Assembly: GCF_000812465.1 (NCBI RefSeq)
Contig: NZ_JWMA01000029.1
Coordinates: 1-64,000, forward strand
DNA from: Cupriavidus sp. IDO
GTDB taxonomy: Bacteria; Pseudomonadota; Gammaproteobacteria; Burkholderiales; Burkholderiaceae
Reading direction: 5' to 3'
DNA length: 64,000 nucleotides
The translations under genes were made by a program, and so were the position numbers. This document shows positions 45,271 to 54,024 of this stretch, in pieces. The notes beneath the pieces are model-generated. The model was not told where the DNA came from. It worked only from the letters and a program-made list of their open reading frames with translations, and made no database searches. Positions within the stretch are counted from its first letter, which is position 1. Each line of letters starts with the position of its first letter.

Positions 45271-46305
45271 ATGGATGAACGTTCCAAAACGCTGCTCAAG
45301 ACTCTGATCGAGCGCTACATCGCCGAAGGGCAGCCGGTGGGCTCGCGGACCCTGTCCAAGTACTCCGGGCTCGACCTGTCGCCGGCGACCATTCGCAATG
45401 TGATGTCCGATCTGGAGGAAATGGGCTTTATCTCCAGCCCGCATACCTCGGCCGGCCGGATTCCGACGCCGCGCGGGTATCGCCTGTTCGTCGACAGCAT
45501 GCTGACGGCCAAGCCGCTCGATCGTGGCGCCAGCCTGGCCGAACTGACCGGCCAGATCCAGGGGCAGCTCGCCGGGCAGCAACTGGGGCCACAGCGCATG
45601 ATCACGGCGGCGGCGCACACGCTGTCGAACCTGTCGCACTTTGCCGGCGTGGTGATGACGCCGAGGCGCACGCAGTCGTTCCGCCAGATCGAGTTCATGC
45701 GGCTGTCGGACAAGCGCATCCTGCTGATCATCGTCAGCCCGGAAGGCGATGTGCAGAACCGCATCATCCAGACCGAACTGCCGTACACGCCCGCCCAGCT
45801 GATCGAGGCAGCGAATTTCTTCAATTCGCACTATGCCGGCATGAGCTTCGACACCGTGCGCGGCCACCTGCGGGTGGAACTGCAGGATCTGCGCCGCGAC
45901 ATGTCCCAGCTGATGCAGGCCACCGTCGAGGCCGGCAGCAGCGCCATGGCCGAGGAGGACGATCACGTCTTTATCAGCGGCGAACGCAAGCTGCTGGAGG
46001 TGGAAGACCTGGCCTCCAGCATGGACAAGCTGCGCAAGCTGTTCGATGTCTTCGAGCACAAGACCAGCCTGCTGCAGCTGCTCGATGTCTCCAGCCACGC
46101 GCAGGGCGTGCAGATCTTCATCGGCGGCGAAAGCCAGCTGGTGCCGCTGGAAGACATGGCGGTCATCACCGCGCCCTACGAAGTCGACGGCCAGATCGTT
46201 GGCACCCTGGGCGTGATCGGCCCGACCCGCATGGCCTACGAGCGGGTCATTCCGATCGTCGACATCACGGCGCGGCTGCTGTCCAGCGCGCTCAGCCAGA
46301 ACTAG
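45271..46305 (+). CDS. hrcA: Heat-inducible transcription repressor HrcA
   Basis: A 344-residue repressor that binds CIRCE elements. The N-terminal winged helix-turn-helix ([38 protein letters not shown]) is followed by the GAF-like and dimerisation regions ([46 protein letters not shown]). No CIRCE inverted repeat is seen upstream of it or elsewhere in the window, so its targets (probably groESL) lie outside. A GTAAAAT element at about 45256-45262 may be its -10. Confidence 0.95.
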   Translation: MDERSKTLLKTLIERYIAEGQPVGSRTLSKYSGLDLSPATIRNVMSDLEEMGFISSPHTSAGRIPTPRGYRLFVDSMLTAKPLDRGASLAELTGQIQGQLAGQQLGPQRMITAAAHTLSNLSHFAGVVMTPRRTQSFRQIEFMRLSDKRILLIIVSPEGDVQNRIIQTELPYTPAQLIEAANFFNSHYAGMSFDTVRGHLRVELQDLRRDMSQLMQATVEAGSSAMAEEDDHVFISGERKLLEVEDLASSMDKLRKLFDVFEHKTSLLQLLDVSSHAQGVQIFIGGESQLVPLEDMAVITAPYEVDGQIVGTLGVIGPTRMAYERVIPIVDITARLLSSALSQN

Positions 46306-46420
46306 AACCAGTGGTGCGGCTGGCGGGTCAGACAAGCGCTTACTGCATTTCCCTGAAGCCCGGCGATACCCGGCGCGCCGGACCGCTTGCGGTCGGCCGC
46401 CCCGCCACACCGGAAGCGAC

Positions 46421-47536
46421 ATGACGTTTTCTCCCGAACCGGCCTACCAGCACGGCCAGGCGCCGCGCACGGCGATCCTGCTGGTCAACCTCGGTACGCC
46501 AGACGCGCCCACGCCCAAGGCAGTAGGGCGCTACCTGAAGGAATTCCTGTCGGATCCCCGCGTGGTGGAGATCCCGCGCGCGGCCTGGCTGCCGCTGCTG
46601 CACGGCGTGATCCTGCCGCTGCGCTCGCGCGCGTCGGCCCTCAAGTACGAGTCGATCTGGCTGCGCGAGGCACATATGACGGGTTCGCCGCTGCTTGTGT
46701 ACAGCGAGCGGCAGGCCCACGCCCTGCAGCGGCTGCTGAGCCAGCAGGGGCACGAGGTGACCGTGGCGTGCGCGATGCGGTACGGCAACCCGTCGATCGC
46801 CTCGGTGCTGGAGGCGCTGCGCCGGCAGGGCACCGAGCATATCCTGGTGCTGCCGATGTACCCCCAGTTCTCGGGCACCACTACCGCGACGGCATTCGAC
46901 GAGGTCTTCCGCGTGCTCGGCCAGTGGCGCAACCAGCCGGAACTGCGCCTGGTCAAGCATTTCCACGATCATCCGGCCTATATCTCGGCGCTGCACCAGC
47001 AGGTTGGCGCTTACTGGGCGCAGCACGGCATGCCGGACTTCGCGCGCGGCGACAAGCTGATCCTGTCTTTCCACGGCGTGCCGCGGCGCACGTTCGAGCT
47101 TGGTGATCCGTATCATTGCGAATGCCTGAAGACTGGCCGCATGCTCGGTGAAGCGCTCGGTTTGCAGTCGGGGCAGTATCAGGTGACGTTTCAGTCTCGT
47201 TTTGGCAAGGCCGAATGGCTTCAGCCCTATACGGCGCCGACCTTGGCGGAACTGGGCAAGGTAGGAACCGGCCGCGTCGACGTGTTCTGTCCGGGCTTTC
47301 CCGCCGACTGCATCGAAACGCTGGAAGAAATCGCAATGGAAGGGCAGACCGAGTTCAAAGTCGCGGGCGGCAAGGAATTTCACTTCATTCCGTGCATGAA
47401 CGACTCGGCGCCCTGGATTGCGGGGCTGGCCGAGATCGGCCTGCAGCACGTCCAGGGCTGGCCGCTCAGTGCGCCGCATCCGCACGAACTGGAGGCGAGG
47501 CGCTCGCGCGCCCAGGCCCGGGGAGCCGCCGCATGA
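46421..47536 (+). CDS. hemH: Ferrochelatase
   Basis: A 371-residue enzyme that inserts ferrous iron into protoporphyrin IX, the last step of heme synthesis. [20 protein letters not shown] at the start, [18 protein letters not shown], the active-site His in [11 protein letters not shown] (about residue 209), [16 protein letters not shown] and [15 protein letters not shown] (acidic active-site Glu, about residue 290) are all present. ATGA overlap with hslR (ATG inside the hemH stop) points to coupled translation. Confidence 0.95.
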   Translation: MTFSPEPAYQHGQAPRTAILLVNLGTPDAPTPKAVGRYLKEFLSDPRVVEIPRAAWLPLLHGVILPLRSRASALKYESIWLREAHMTGSPLLVYSERQAHALQRLLSQQGHEVTVACAMRYGNPSIASVLEALRRQGTEHILVLPMYPQFSGTTTATAFDEVFRVLGQWRNQPELRLVKHFHDHPAYISALHQQVGAYWAQHGMPDFARGDKLILSFHGVPRRTFELGDPYHCECLKTGRMLGEALGLQSGQYQVTFQSRFGKAEWLQPYTAPTLAELGKVGTGRVDVFCPGFPADCIETLEEIAMEGQTEFKVAGGKEFHFIPCMNDSAPWIAGLAEIGLQHVQGWPLSAPHPHELEARRSRAQARGAAA

Positions 47537-47928
47537 ACGTCAGTTTTGAGCCGGATGCCCGCCTGCGGATCGACAAATGGCTGTGGTGCGCGCGCTTCTT
47601 CAAGACCCGCTCGCTGGCAGCCGAGGCAGTCGACCGTGGCAAGGTCACGGTAAACGGGCAGGCCTGCAAGAACTCGCGCGAGGTGCGGCCGGGCGATACG
47701 GTCGCGATCGAGGCGCACCAGCAGCGCTGGGAGGTGGTCGTGAAGGGCATCGCACCGGCGCGGGGCTCGGCGTCGGTCGCACAGACGCTCTATGCCGAGA
47801 CCGCGGAAAGCCAGACGCGGCGCCAGGCCGAAAGCGAGCGGCGCCGCTACCAGCCCGAGCCGGCTTCGCAGTTGCAGGGACGGCCAACCAAGCGCGACCG
47901 GCGTCGCATTGACGATTTCAAGGGCTGA
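47533..47928 (+). CDS. hslR: Heat-shock protein Hsp15, S4-domain RNA-binding protein
   Basis: A 131-residue RNA-binding protein. The S4 domain spans about 11-70 ([44 protein letters not shown], the second block cited in part). The C-terminus is very basic ([17 protein letters not shown]). Hsp15 recognises 50S subunits with a blocked nascent chain and recycles them. It is translationally coupled to hemH and lies near hrcA and grpE, a stress-gene cluster. Confidence 0.92.
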   Translation: MNVSFEPDARLRIDKWLWCARFFKTRSLAAEAVDRGKVTVNGQACKNSREVRPGDTVAIEAHQQRWEVVVKGIAPARGSASVAQTLYAETAESQTRRQAESERRRYQPEPASQLQGRPTKRDRRRIDDFKG

Positions 47929-47988
47929 AAATGACGACGCGGCTGCCCCGGCCATGCCGGAGCAGCCGCGCTGGGGTGTCGGCGGTAC

Positions 47989-48147
47989 TTATTGGCTGAC
48001 GATGGGGACGATGTAGTGCTTGAACACGGCCTTGCCGCTGCCATACTCGGTATCGCGCGGAGTGAACGCGCCGGACAGGCAGATGAACACCGTCATGACC
48101 GACAAGGCGGCAAGCAGGCAGAGCGTCAGGACAGGCAGCTTATGCAT
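47989..48147 (-). CDS. Small single-pass membrane or secreted protein, 52 aa
   Basis: A 52-residue frame opening MHKLPVLTLC and ending KHYIVPIVSQ. Residues about 5-26 are strongly hydrophobic, and the rest is short and polar (FTPRDTEYGSGKAVF). It could be a membrane microprotein or a cleaved exported peptide. A modest AAGGG precedes the ATG. It lies antisense between hslR and grpE. I recognise no family; a real gene is plausible because codon use is normal for the genome. Confidence 0.55.
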   Translation of the reverse strand: MHKLPVLTLCLLAALSVMTVFICLSGAFTPRDTEYGSGKAVFKHYIVPIVSQ

Positions 48148-48317
48148 GGCTAACCCTTCGGAAGATGCACAGAAGTGAACCATCTCCAAGCCCCCGGTAT
48201 TTTTGTCATTTTTCTTAAGAAGAATGTTAGTGAGTGCGGTGCAACAAAGCAATAAGCGGTCCATTGCATATAGCGAGTGTTTGTAACCTTGTGTTTCCAC
48301 GTCTCCAGATGGCCACT
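48148..48317. other. Intergenic region upstream of grpE
   Basis: AT-richer than its surroundings, with the 10-bp palindrome TTCTTAAGAA at 48212-48221. It probably holds the promoter of the minus-strand small gene. No further gene is supported. Confidence 0.35.
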
Positions 48318-48345
48318 CTTGAAATCGGGCCGGTTGCCTCCAAGT
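48318..48345 (+). promoter_or_regulatory. Candidate sigma32 heat-shock promoter of grpE
   Basis: CTTGAAA (48318-48324) matches the sigma32 -35 consensus exactly. After 13 bases CTCCAAGT (48338-48345) matches CCCCATNT at five of seven fixed positions. It is about 77 bases before the grpE start, which suits heat induction. Confidence 0.5.
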
Positions 48346-48421
48346 GCCCCTTACTCACGCCGATTTACCACCCGCGGCCCAATTCCAGGCTGGCCGCGAC
48401 AATGAATTGATACGGATCGAC

Positions 48422-48976
48422 ATGGAAGAACAGAAGCAGACGCCATCCACTACGACGCCTACGCCGGCCGGCGAAGAGGCGACCAACGCAGCGGCCCAGC
48501 CGGCCGAAAATGCTGCCGTGGAGGACGTGGCCGCCCAGCTGGCGGCGCTGGAAGCCAAGGCACGCGAGAACTATGAGTTGTATGTGCGTGCCGTCGCCGA
48601 AGGCGAAAACATCCGTCGCCGCGCGCAGGAAGATGTCACCAAGGCCCACAAGTTCGCCATCGAAAACTTTGCCGACAACCTGCTGCCGGTGATGGACAGC
48701 CTGCAGGCAGCGCTGGCCGACGGCTCGGGCGATATCGCCAAGCTGCGCGAAGGCGTGGAACTCACCGCCCGCCAGCTTGCAGCCGCCTTCGAGCGCGGCA
48801 AGATCGTCGAACTGAACCCGGTGGGCGAGAAGTTCGACCCGCACCGCCACCAGGCCATCTCGATGGTGCCATCGGAGCAGGAACCCAACACCGTGGTGAA
48901 CGTGCTCCAGCGCGGTTACACCATTGCCGACCGCGTGCTGCGCCCGGCGCTGGTGACGGTGTCGGCGCCCAAGTAA
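48422..48976 (+). CDS. grpE: Nucleotide exchange factor GrpE
   Basis: A 184-residue cochaperone that releases ADP from DnaK. A disordered acidic N-terminus (about 1-30) leads into the long dimerising helix ([40 protein letters not shown]) and the C-terminal beta-wing ([37 protein letters not shown]). Start 48422 (MEEQKQ) is the usual family start. The gene has its own probable heat-shock promoter and terminator, and dnaK is not next to it in this window. Confidence 0.95.
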   Translation: MEEQKQTPSTTTPTPAGEEATNAAAQPAENAAVEDVAAQLAALEAKARENYELYVRAVAEGENIRRRAQEDVTKAHKFAIENFADNLLPVMDSLQAALADGSGDIAKLREGVELTARQLAAAFERGKIVELNPVGEKFDPHRHQAISMVPSEQEPNTVVNVLQRGYTIADRVLRPALVTVSAPK

Positions 48977-49016
48977 GCCGCAATCGCAATCCGGCCTGGC
49001 CGGATCTGTCACGATG

Positions 49017-49050
49017 AGACGCCCGGCGCCTGACGGCCCGGGCGTCTTTT
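49017..49050 (+). terminator. Intrinsic terminator after grpE
   Basis: A 10-bp perfect stem (49017-49026 with 49038-49047) followed by TTTT. It ends only 19 bases before the thioredoxin-like gene, so that gene needs its own promoter or read-through. Confidence 0.82.
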
Positions 49051-49068
49051 GCTTTCCGGAGTCAAGCC

Positions 49069-49500
49069 ATGTCCAGCGAACCAGCTGCCGGCGCCGCAAA
49101 CGACGGCCCGGCTCCGCACCTTGATTACCGGGCTTTTGAGGCGTTCGGCATGCGGCAGGTGGATCCGGCTTCGATCGACGCCGCCATTGCCGAGGCCGGG
49201 GACGCGCTCGTCTGCGTATTCTTCTGGGGCCTGGACTGCTTCAACTGCGAGATGGCGAAGAAGGCGATGCTCGGTAATCCCGAGCCGATCCGCGCGCTGG
49301 AACTACACTGGCTGCACGCCAATGTCTACGAGCACCCGGAGCTGGGCCGGCGCTTCGGCCTGCACGGCATCCCGGTGTTCATGTTCTTCCATCGCGGCAA
49401 GAAGCTCGGGCGCGCGACCGGCTGGCATGGCCACGGCCAGTTCGCCGCCGCCGTGGCGAACGCACGGCTGAAGGCCAGCGGCAAGCCGCTGGCGGGCTGA
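49069..49500 (+). CDS. Thioredoxin-family protein with CFNC site
   Basis: A 143-residue thioredoxin-fold protein. The redox motif is CFNC in FFWGLDCFNCEMAKKAM (about residue 53), one residue type away from the WCGPC of thioredoxin, and the cis-Pro is in LHGIPVFMFFHRGKKLG. No signal peptide, so cytoplasmic. It may be a disulfide reductase linked to stress; proteins of this kind adjoin grpE in Cupriavidus and relatives. It is convergent with pldA. Confidence 0.87.
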   Translation: MSSEPAAGAANDGPAPHLDYRAFEAFGMRQVDPASIDAAIAEAGDALVCVFFWGLDCFNCEMAKKAMLGNPEPIRALELHWLHANVYEHPELGRRFGLHGIPVFMFFHRGKKLGRATGWHGHGQFAAAVANARLKASGKPLAG

Positions 49501-49518
49501 GGGCGAACGGCTCTCGGG

Positions 49519-50826
49519 TCAGCGCGACAGCGCGTACCCGATGCGGAACTGCCAGGGCATCTTCTGGTTGTAGTCGAGCAGGCTCTCGCCGTAGCCGATG
49601 AAGTAGCCGGCCATCAGGTACCCGGCCGTTCCGGGCAGCAGGCGCGCCAGCGGGTAGGTCAGCTGCGCGTCGACGCTGCCGTACCACTTCCATGTTCCCT
49701 TGCGCACGGTGGCCGACAGTTCCCAGGAGTCCGGCCTGCCATAGGCGATGCCCAGGTCCATGTAGCCGCGGTAGTGGGCGATGTCGGGGTTGTCGCTCTT
49801 CTCGAGATAGGCGTACAGCTTGGGTGCCACGCGCCAGTGCCAGTCGTTCTGGTCGCCGAAATAGAACGTCGGCTTGAAGAAGACGGTGTTGATGCTGCGA
49901 GACTCGGCGCCGCTGCGGCCGTTGGATTCATGCTCCAGCCCGGTCGCCAGCGACAGCCGGCTGATGGTCCGGTTATGCACGCCGGTGTCCGACAGGTAAT
50001 AGTAGACGCTGGGGCGGTAGTTGGTATCGCGGAACGGCTTGGACTGCTCGGACAGGTCCCAGAGCGAGAACTGGGTATAGGCGAAGTACAGGTTGTCGAT
50101 CAGCCGTTTCGAGGCCGGATTCTCGCCTTCGAAGATCCGGTACTTGAAGCTCAGCTGGAACTTCGCATTGGCGCCGTCATGCGGGCCGGCGATAAAGTAC
50201 ATCGGGTCATGGAAGGACAGGCGGGCGCTGTCGCGCAGGTCGGACGGCGAGGGCGCGGGCTGGCCTGCGGCAGCCACCGGCACCAGCGGCACCGGGGCAT
50301 TGTCGCCTTTCGTAGCCGCTTGGGCAGCCTCAGCCTGCGGCGCTGCCGCGACGGTTGCCGGTTGGGCTTGCTGCGCCGGTGGCGGTGTCGCCGGCTGCCG
50401 GTTCAGCGTGACCAGCACGGGCGCGGCGTCAATACCGCTTGCATCAAGCCGGATCTGGCCGCGCAGGGCCGGCGGCAGCGTCGCCGTGTACTGGATGGTG
50501 CGATTCTCGCCCTTGCGCAGATAGACAATCGACGGGCCTGCGCCAACACGCTGCAGCACGAGCTTCAGCGGCGCCTGCAGATCGCCGGAGGCAGTCACTT
50601 CCAGCGTTTCCGGCACCTGGTAGCGGCGCGTGCCGACATCGGCGCTGATCAGCAGCGTCAATGTCAGCGGCTGCGTGCCATCGATGACCCGGGGCGGCTG
50701 CAGCAGCGATACCGCAGCCTGGCCGGACAGGGGCCAGGCGAGGACGAGCGAGAGGCAGAGCAGCGCCAGGGACTTGCCAGTCGGCGGTGCTGACGTCCGC
50801 CGGCGAGAAAGCGTGGTCTGGGACAT
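49519..50826 (-). CDS. pldA: Outer membrane phospholipase A1
   Basis: A 435-residue outer-membrane enzyme that hydrolyses phospholipids in the outer leaflet. The signal peptide ends near residue 35. An N-terminal extension of about 150 residues (Ala/Pro/Gln-rich in part) precedes the barrel, which E. coli OmpLA lacks. The catalytic block GLEHESNGRSGAESRSIN carries the His-Ser-Asn triad, and the final residues (WQFRIGYALSR) look like a last beta-strand. Start 50826 was chosen by the signal peptide. It is monocistronic. Confidence 0.9.
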   Translation of the reverse strand: MSQTTLSRRRTSAPPTGKSLALLCLSLVLAWPLSGQAAVSLLQPPRVIDGTQPLTLTLLISADVGTRRYQVPETLEVTASGDLQAPLKLVLQRVGAGPSIVYLRKGENRTIQYTATLPPALRGQIRLDASGIDAAPVLVTLNRQPATPPPAQQAQPATVAAAPQAEAAQAATKGDNAPVPLVPVAAAGQPAPSPSDLRDSARLSFHDPMYFIAGPHDGANAKFQLSFKYRIFEGENPASKRLIDNLYFAYTQFSLWDLSEQSKPFRDTNYRPSVYYYLSDTGVHNRTISRLSLATGLEHESNGRSGAESRSINTVFFKPTFYFGDQNDWHWRVAPKLYAYLEKSDNPDIAHYRGYMDLGIAYGRPDSWELSATVRKGTWKWYGSVDAQLTYPLARLLPGTAGYLMAGYFIGYGESLLDYNQKMPWQFRIGYALSR

Positions 50827-50966
50827 GTATCGGCGTCGTGCCGCGTCGGGCCTGGCTGGTGACGCGGGCGGGGGCAAATGAGAATGCGCACAAGCCTACC
50901 ATGTCACTTCTGGCGGGTTGTGACGATTTGTACGCAGTTGCCGTGCTGCTTGCCGGGATCAGTCCA

Positions 50967-51398
50967 CTAGCGCCCGGCGCGCCGCTTGACGCAATCGATA
51001 TAGTGCGCGCCGTCCGGCGGCAGGCCGGAACGCTGGGCCTGCCACAGCATCTCGCCCAGGCACTCCATGACCTGATGCTGGGCCTCGTGCGGGGAGTCCA
51101 GCCGCTGCGCCAGCATTTCGTAAGCCTGCCGGATGCCGGGCGGCTGGTTGATCGACACCTGCTCGGAGATCGACAGGTGCATGGCCAGGTGCAGGAACGG
51201 GTTGGTCTCGCCGCCTTCGGGCGTAAAGTCCTGGGCCAGCGCGCCTTCGGTGTCGGTGAGCAGCGCGTGGTATTCGGGATGCTCGCCGATCCAGTCGACA
51301 GCGATGACTTCCAGCGGAGTCAGGACACTGCCCGAAAGCTGTTTCTGCCAGGCGTCGCAAAAGAAACGCCGGACTTCTTCTCGTGAGGGATTGAACAT
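50967..51398 (-). CDS. DUF1841 family protein
   Basis: A 143-residue soluble protein of a conserved betaproteobacterial family without assigned function. It starts MFNPSREEVRRFFCDAW, and HLAMHLSISEQVSINQPPGI and HEAQHQVMECLGEMLWQAQR form a conserved helical block with two His/Glu-rich segments that could bind a metal. ATG 51398 was chosen because it matches this family start. It is divergent from the EamA transporter. Confidence 0.85.
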   Translation of the reverse strand: MFNPSREEVRRFFCDAWQKQLSGSVLTPLEVIAVDWIGEHPEYHALLTDTEGALAQDFTPEGGETNPFLHLAMHLSISEQVSINQPPGIRQAYEMLAQRLDSPHEAQHQVMECLGEMLWQAQRSGLPPDGAHYIDCVKRRAGR

Positions 51399-51502
51399 GG
51401 TGGCGACATTGTAAACGACCGTGCGCGGCCCCGCTGGCGGGTTGGCGTGGCAGGCACAGCGGCCAGTAGAATGCGGGATCCTCGTTTTCCCATTGCCTGC
51501 CA

Positions 51503-52429
51503 ATGACCGTTTCCGCCTCGACCCTTTCCGATCACGCGCGCGACAAGTTCGTCGGTGTGCTGCTGATCGCACTTTCCGCGAGTGCGTTTGGGGCGATGGC
51601 CATTTTTGCCCGATTCGCTTACGAGGCTGGCGCGGATGTCTACGGCCTGCTGACGGTGCGCTTTGCACTGGCGGCCATTGCGCTGGCGTTCGTGATGCGG
51701 GCGCGCGGCATCCGGCTGCCGCCCTGGCGGCGCGTGCTGGCGCTGGCGGCAATGGGTGGTATCGGCTATGTCGGGCAGTCGTACTGCTTCTTTACGGCGC
51801 TCAACCATGCCCAGGCCAGCCTGGTTGCACTGCTGCTCTACCTGTACCCCCTGTTTGTCACCATTCTGGCGGCAATTTTCCTGAAAGAGCGGCTGACCAC
51901 GGCGGCTGTGGTGGCGCTGGTCCTGTGCTCGCTTGGCGCAGGGCTGACCGTGGGCGGCGGCGAGGGCAGCCCGCTCGGCATTGCGCTTGGACTGGCCGCG
52001 GCGGCGATTTATTCGGTCTACATCATCGTCGGCGCGCGGGTCACCGCCGGCGTCAATGCCATTGCCACCACGACAGTGATCTGCACCGCGGCCGCTCTGG
52101 TCTACGGGTCGATCAGCCTGCTGCGGTGGTCGGCCGGCATGCCGCCGCAGTTCCCGGCCACGGCGGGCGGCTGGCTGGCGATGCTGGGCATTGCGCTGCT
52201 ATCGACGGTGCTGGCGATCCTGACGTTCTTTGCCGGCTTGCAGCGCCTCGGTGCGGCGCAGGCTTCGATGTTGTCGACGCTGGAGCCAGTCGTCACGGTA
52301 GTACTGGCTGCAGTCTTGCTGGGCGAGCATATCGGCGCGGCTCAGGCGGTCGGAGGCGGCCTGATTCTGGCCGGCGTGCTGTGGCTGACGCGGCGAGCCG
52401 GCGCGCAGGGCAACATGCAACAGAATTGA
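51503..52429 (+). CDS. EamA/DMT family transporter
   Basis: A 308-residue inner-membrane protein with ten predicted hydrophobic helices in two EamA repeats (about 20-150 and 165-300). The second repeat carries GAAQASMLSTLEPVVTVVLA, the standard signature. Members export metabolites and amino acids; the substrate cannot be told from sequence. It is not obviously linked to its neighbours and is followed by the RutE-like gene. Confidence 0.9.
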   Translation: MTVSASTLSDHARDKFVGVLLIALSASAFGAMAIFARFAYEAGADVYGLLTVRFALAAIALAFVMRARGIRLPPWRRVLALAAMGGIGYVGQSYCFFTALNHAQASLVALLLYLYPLFVTILAAIFLKERLTTAAVVALVLCSLGAGLTVGGGEGSPLGIALGLAAAAIYSVYIIVGARVTAGVNAIATTTVICTAAALVYGSISLLRWSAGMPPQFPATAGGWLAMLGIALLSTVLAILTFFAGLQRLGAAQASMLSTLEPVVTVVLAAVLLGEHIGAAQAVGGGLILAGVLWLTRRAGAQGNMQQN

Positions 52430-52471
52430 ATCCCTTGCTCAAACCGGCTGTGGCAACAGCCGGAGACCCTT

Positions 52472-52506
52472 CTGTACAATTCGCGTTTTCTTACACTTTT
52501 GTACAG
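52472..52506 (+). promoter_or_regulatory. Inverted repeat CTGTACAA/TTGTACAG flanking the rutE-like promoter
   Basis: CTGTACAA (52472-52479) and its exact reverse complement TTGTACAG (52499-52506) are separated by 19 bases. The first overlaps TACAAT (52475-52480), a likely -10, and the second lies in the 5' leader just before the start codon. The arrangement fits a repressor operator pair; the protein is unknown. Confidence 0.45.
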
Positions 52507-52516
52507 GAACGAGCGC

Positions 52517-53104
52517 ATGACCCAGATCGATCAGGCAGCCCTGGCCCAGTTGTTCACCGAGGCCCGCACGCACAACGTGTGGCAAGACCGTCACGTGGAC
52601 GACGCCGTGCTTCACCAGATCTATGAGGCAATGAAGTTCGGCCCGACCGCGGCGAACAGCAGCCCGGCCCGGATCGTGTTCGTCAAGAGCGCCGCCGAGA
52701 AGGCCCGCCTGGTCGAGTGCGTGTCCGCCGGCAACACCGACAAGACTCGTTCCGCCCCGGTCACCGCAATCATCGCCTTCGACACCGCATTCCATGACCA
52801 GCTACCGAAGCTGTTCCCGCACGCCGACGCGCGTTCCTGGTATGCAGGCAACGATGAGAAGATCGCCCGCGACGCGCTGATGAACAGCTCGCTGCAAGGC
52901 GGCTATTTCATCCTGGCGGCCCGCGCCATGGGCCTCGATTGCGGTCCGATGGGCGGTTTCGACGCAGCCAAGGTCAACGCCGCGTTCTTCCCCGACGGCA
53001 AATGGTCGGTCAACTTCCTGTGCAACCTGGGTTACGGCGAAGCCGACAAGCTGTTCCCGCGCGGCCCGCGCCTGTCGTTCGACGAGGCCTGCCGTATCGT
53101 CTGA
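52517..53104 (+). CDS. RutE-like nitroreductase (malonic semialdehyde reductase family)
   Basis: A 195-residue flavin-dependent oxidoreductase. [20 protein letters not shown] and [12 protein letters not shown] (FMN contacts), [16 protein letters not shown] (about residue 138) and the C-terminal [20 protein letters not shown] match the RutE/HadB group. RutE reduces a toxic aldehyde of pyrimidine breakdown, but no other rut gene is near, so its substrate here is uncertain. ATG 52517 follows the inverted repeat at 52472-52506. Confidence 0.88.
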   Translation: MTQIDQAALAQLFTEARTHNVWQDRHVDDAVLHQIYEAMKFGPTAANSSPARIVFVKSAAEKARLVECVSAGNTDKTRSAPVTAIIAFDTAFHDQLPKLFPHADARSWYAGNDEKIARDALMNSSLQGGYFILAARAMGLDCGPMGGFDAAKVNAAFFPDGKWSVNFLCNLGYGEADKLFPRGPRLSFDEACRIV

Positions 53105-53128
53105 GTGCGGATCATTGCTGCACAAGAT

Positions 53129-53158
53129 GAAAGACCCGCTTTGGCGGGTCTTTTCTTT
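53129..53158 (+). terminator. Intrinsic terminator after the nitroreductase
   Basis: An 11-bp stem (53129-53139 with 53144-53154, loop TTTG), followed by TTTCTTT. Confidence 0.85.
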
Positions 53159-53252
53159 GGGACTTCGGTGATTTGTGGGGGGGACCGTTGCTGATGTTAC
53201 TGAGGGTAGTGGCTGCGGCCTGGCGTTGTCGGAGGTCGACGGCCCCGTTTCG

Positions 53253-53313
53253 CCCCTGAAGGGGCGACCTACTTTCGGGCGCGACCGAAAGTAGGTCGCC
53301 GGCTACGCCGGCG
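53253..53313. repeat. Composite of three consecutive perfect hairpins
   Basis: Three hairpins stand in a row: CCCC/GGGG with loop TGAA (53253-53264); a 15-bp perfect stem (53264-53278 with 53285-53299); and a 7-bp stem with loop TAC (53297-53303 with 53307-53313). They lie between convergent nitroreductase and nth genes. The shape and GC-rich arms are typical of dispersed intergenic palindromic elements of Cupriavidus and related genera. Only one copy is in the window. Confidence 0.75.
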
Positions 53314-53379
53314 AAACAGCAGAGCATCCAAGAACCCCGAACCGCGATCTGGTGAAGAACCTTTTCTTTTCGGTCAAAC

Positions 53380-54024
53380 TCATCCGCGCGGCGCTTCAGT
53401 CTTCTCGCGGTATTCGCACAGCGGCTCGATCACGCAGTGCCAGCATTCCGGCTTGCGCGCCTTGCAGACATAGCGGCCATGCAGGATCAGCCAGTGGTGG
53501 GCGTCATGGAGGAATTCCGGCGGCACTACCTTAAGCAGCTTCTGCTCGACGATCTGCACGGTCTTGCCGGGTGCCAGACCGGTACGGTTCGAGACGCGGA
53601 AGATGTGCGTATCGACGGCGATGGTCGGCTCGCCGAACGCGGTGTTGAGCACCACGTTGGCCGTCTTGCGCCCCACGCCGGGCAAGGCTTCCAGCGCGGC
53701 GCGATCAGGCGGCACCTTGCCGCCATGCTGTTCGACCAGGATGCGGCAGGTCTCGATCACATGTTTGGCCTTGGTCTTGTAGAGGCCGATGGTCTTGATG
53801 TATTCGCTCAGTCCGGCCTCGCCCAGCTCCAGCATCTGCCGCGGCGTGTGGGCGACGGGGAACAGCCTGCGTGTCGCCTTGTTGACGCCGACGTCGGTGG
53901 CCTGCGCCGACAGCAGGACCGCGATCAGCAGTTCAAACGGGGAGCTGTATTCGAGTTCGGTTGTCGGGGCCGGATTGACTTCACGCAGGGTTTCGAACAG
54001 GGCACGGCACTTGGCGGCATTCAT
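53380..54024 (-). CDS. nth: Endonuclease III
   Basis: A 214-residue base-excision repair glycosylase/lyase for oxidised pyrimidines. The helix-hairpin-helix is [20 protein letters not shown] (about residue 112), with the catalytic Lys in that segment and Asp in [10 protein letters not shown]. The [4Fe-4S] ligands are C-X6-C-X2-C-X5-C in [18 protein letters not shown] (near residue 190). Its ATG overlaps the rsxB stop (ATGA), so the two are translationally coupled. Confidence 0.95.
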   Translation of the reverse strand: MNAAKCRALFETLREVNPAPTTELEYSSPFELLIAVLLSAQATDVGVNKATRRLFPVAHTPRQMLELGEAGLSEYIKTIGLYKTKAKHVIETCRILVEQHGGKVPPDRAALEALPGVGRKTANVVLNTAFGEPTIAVDTHIFRVSNRTGLAPGKTVQIVEQKLLKVVPPEFLHDAHHWLILHGRYVCKARKPECWHCVIEPLCEYREKTEAPRG

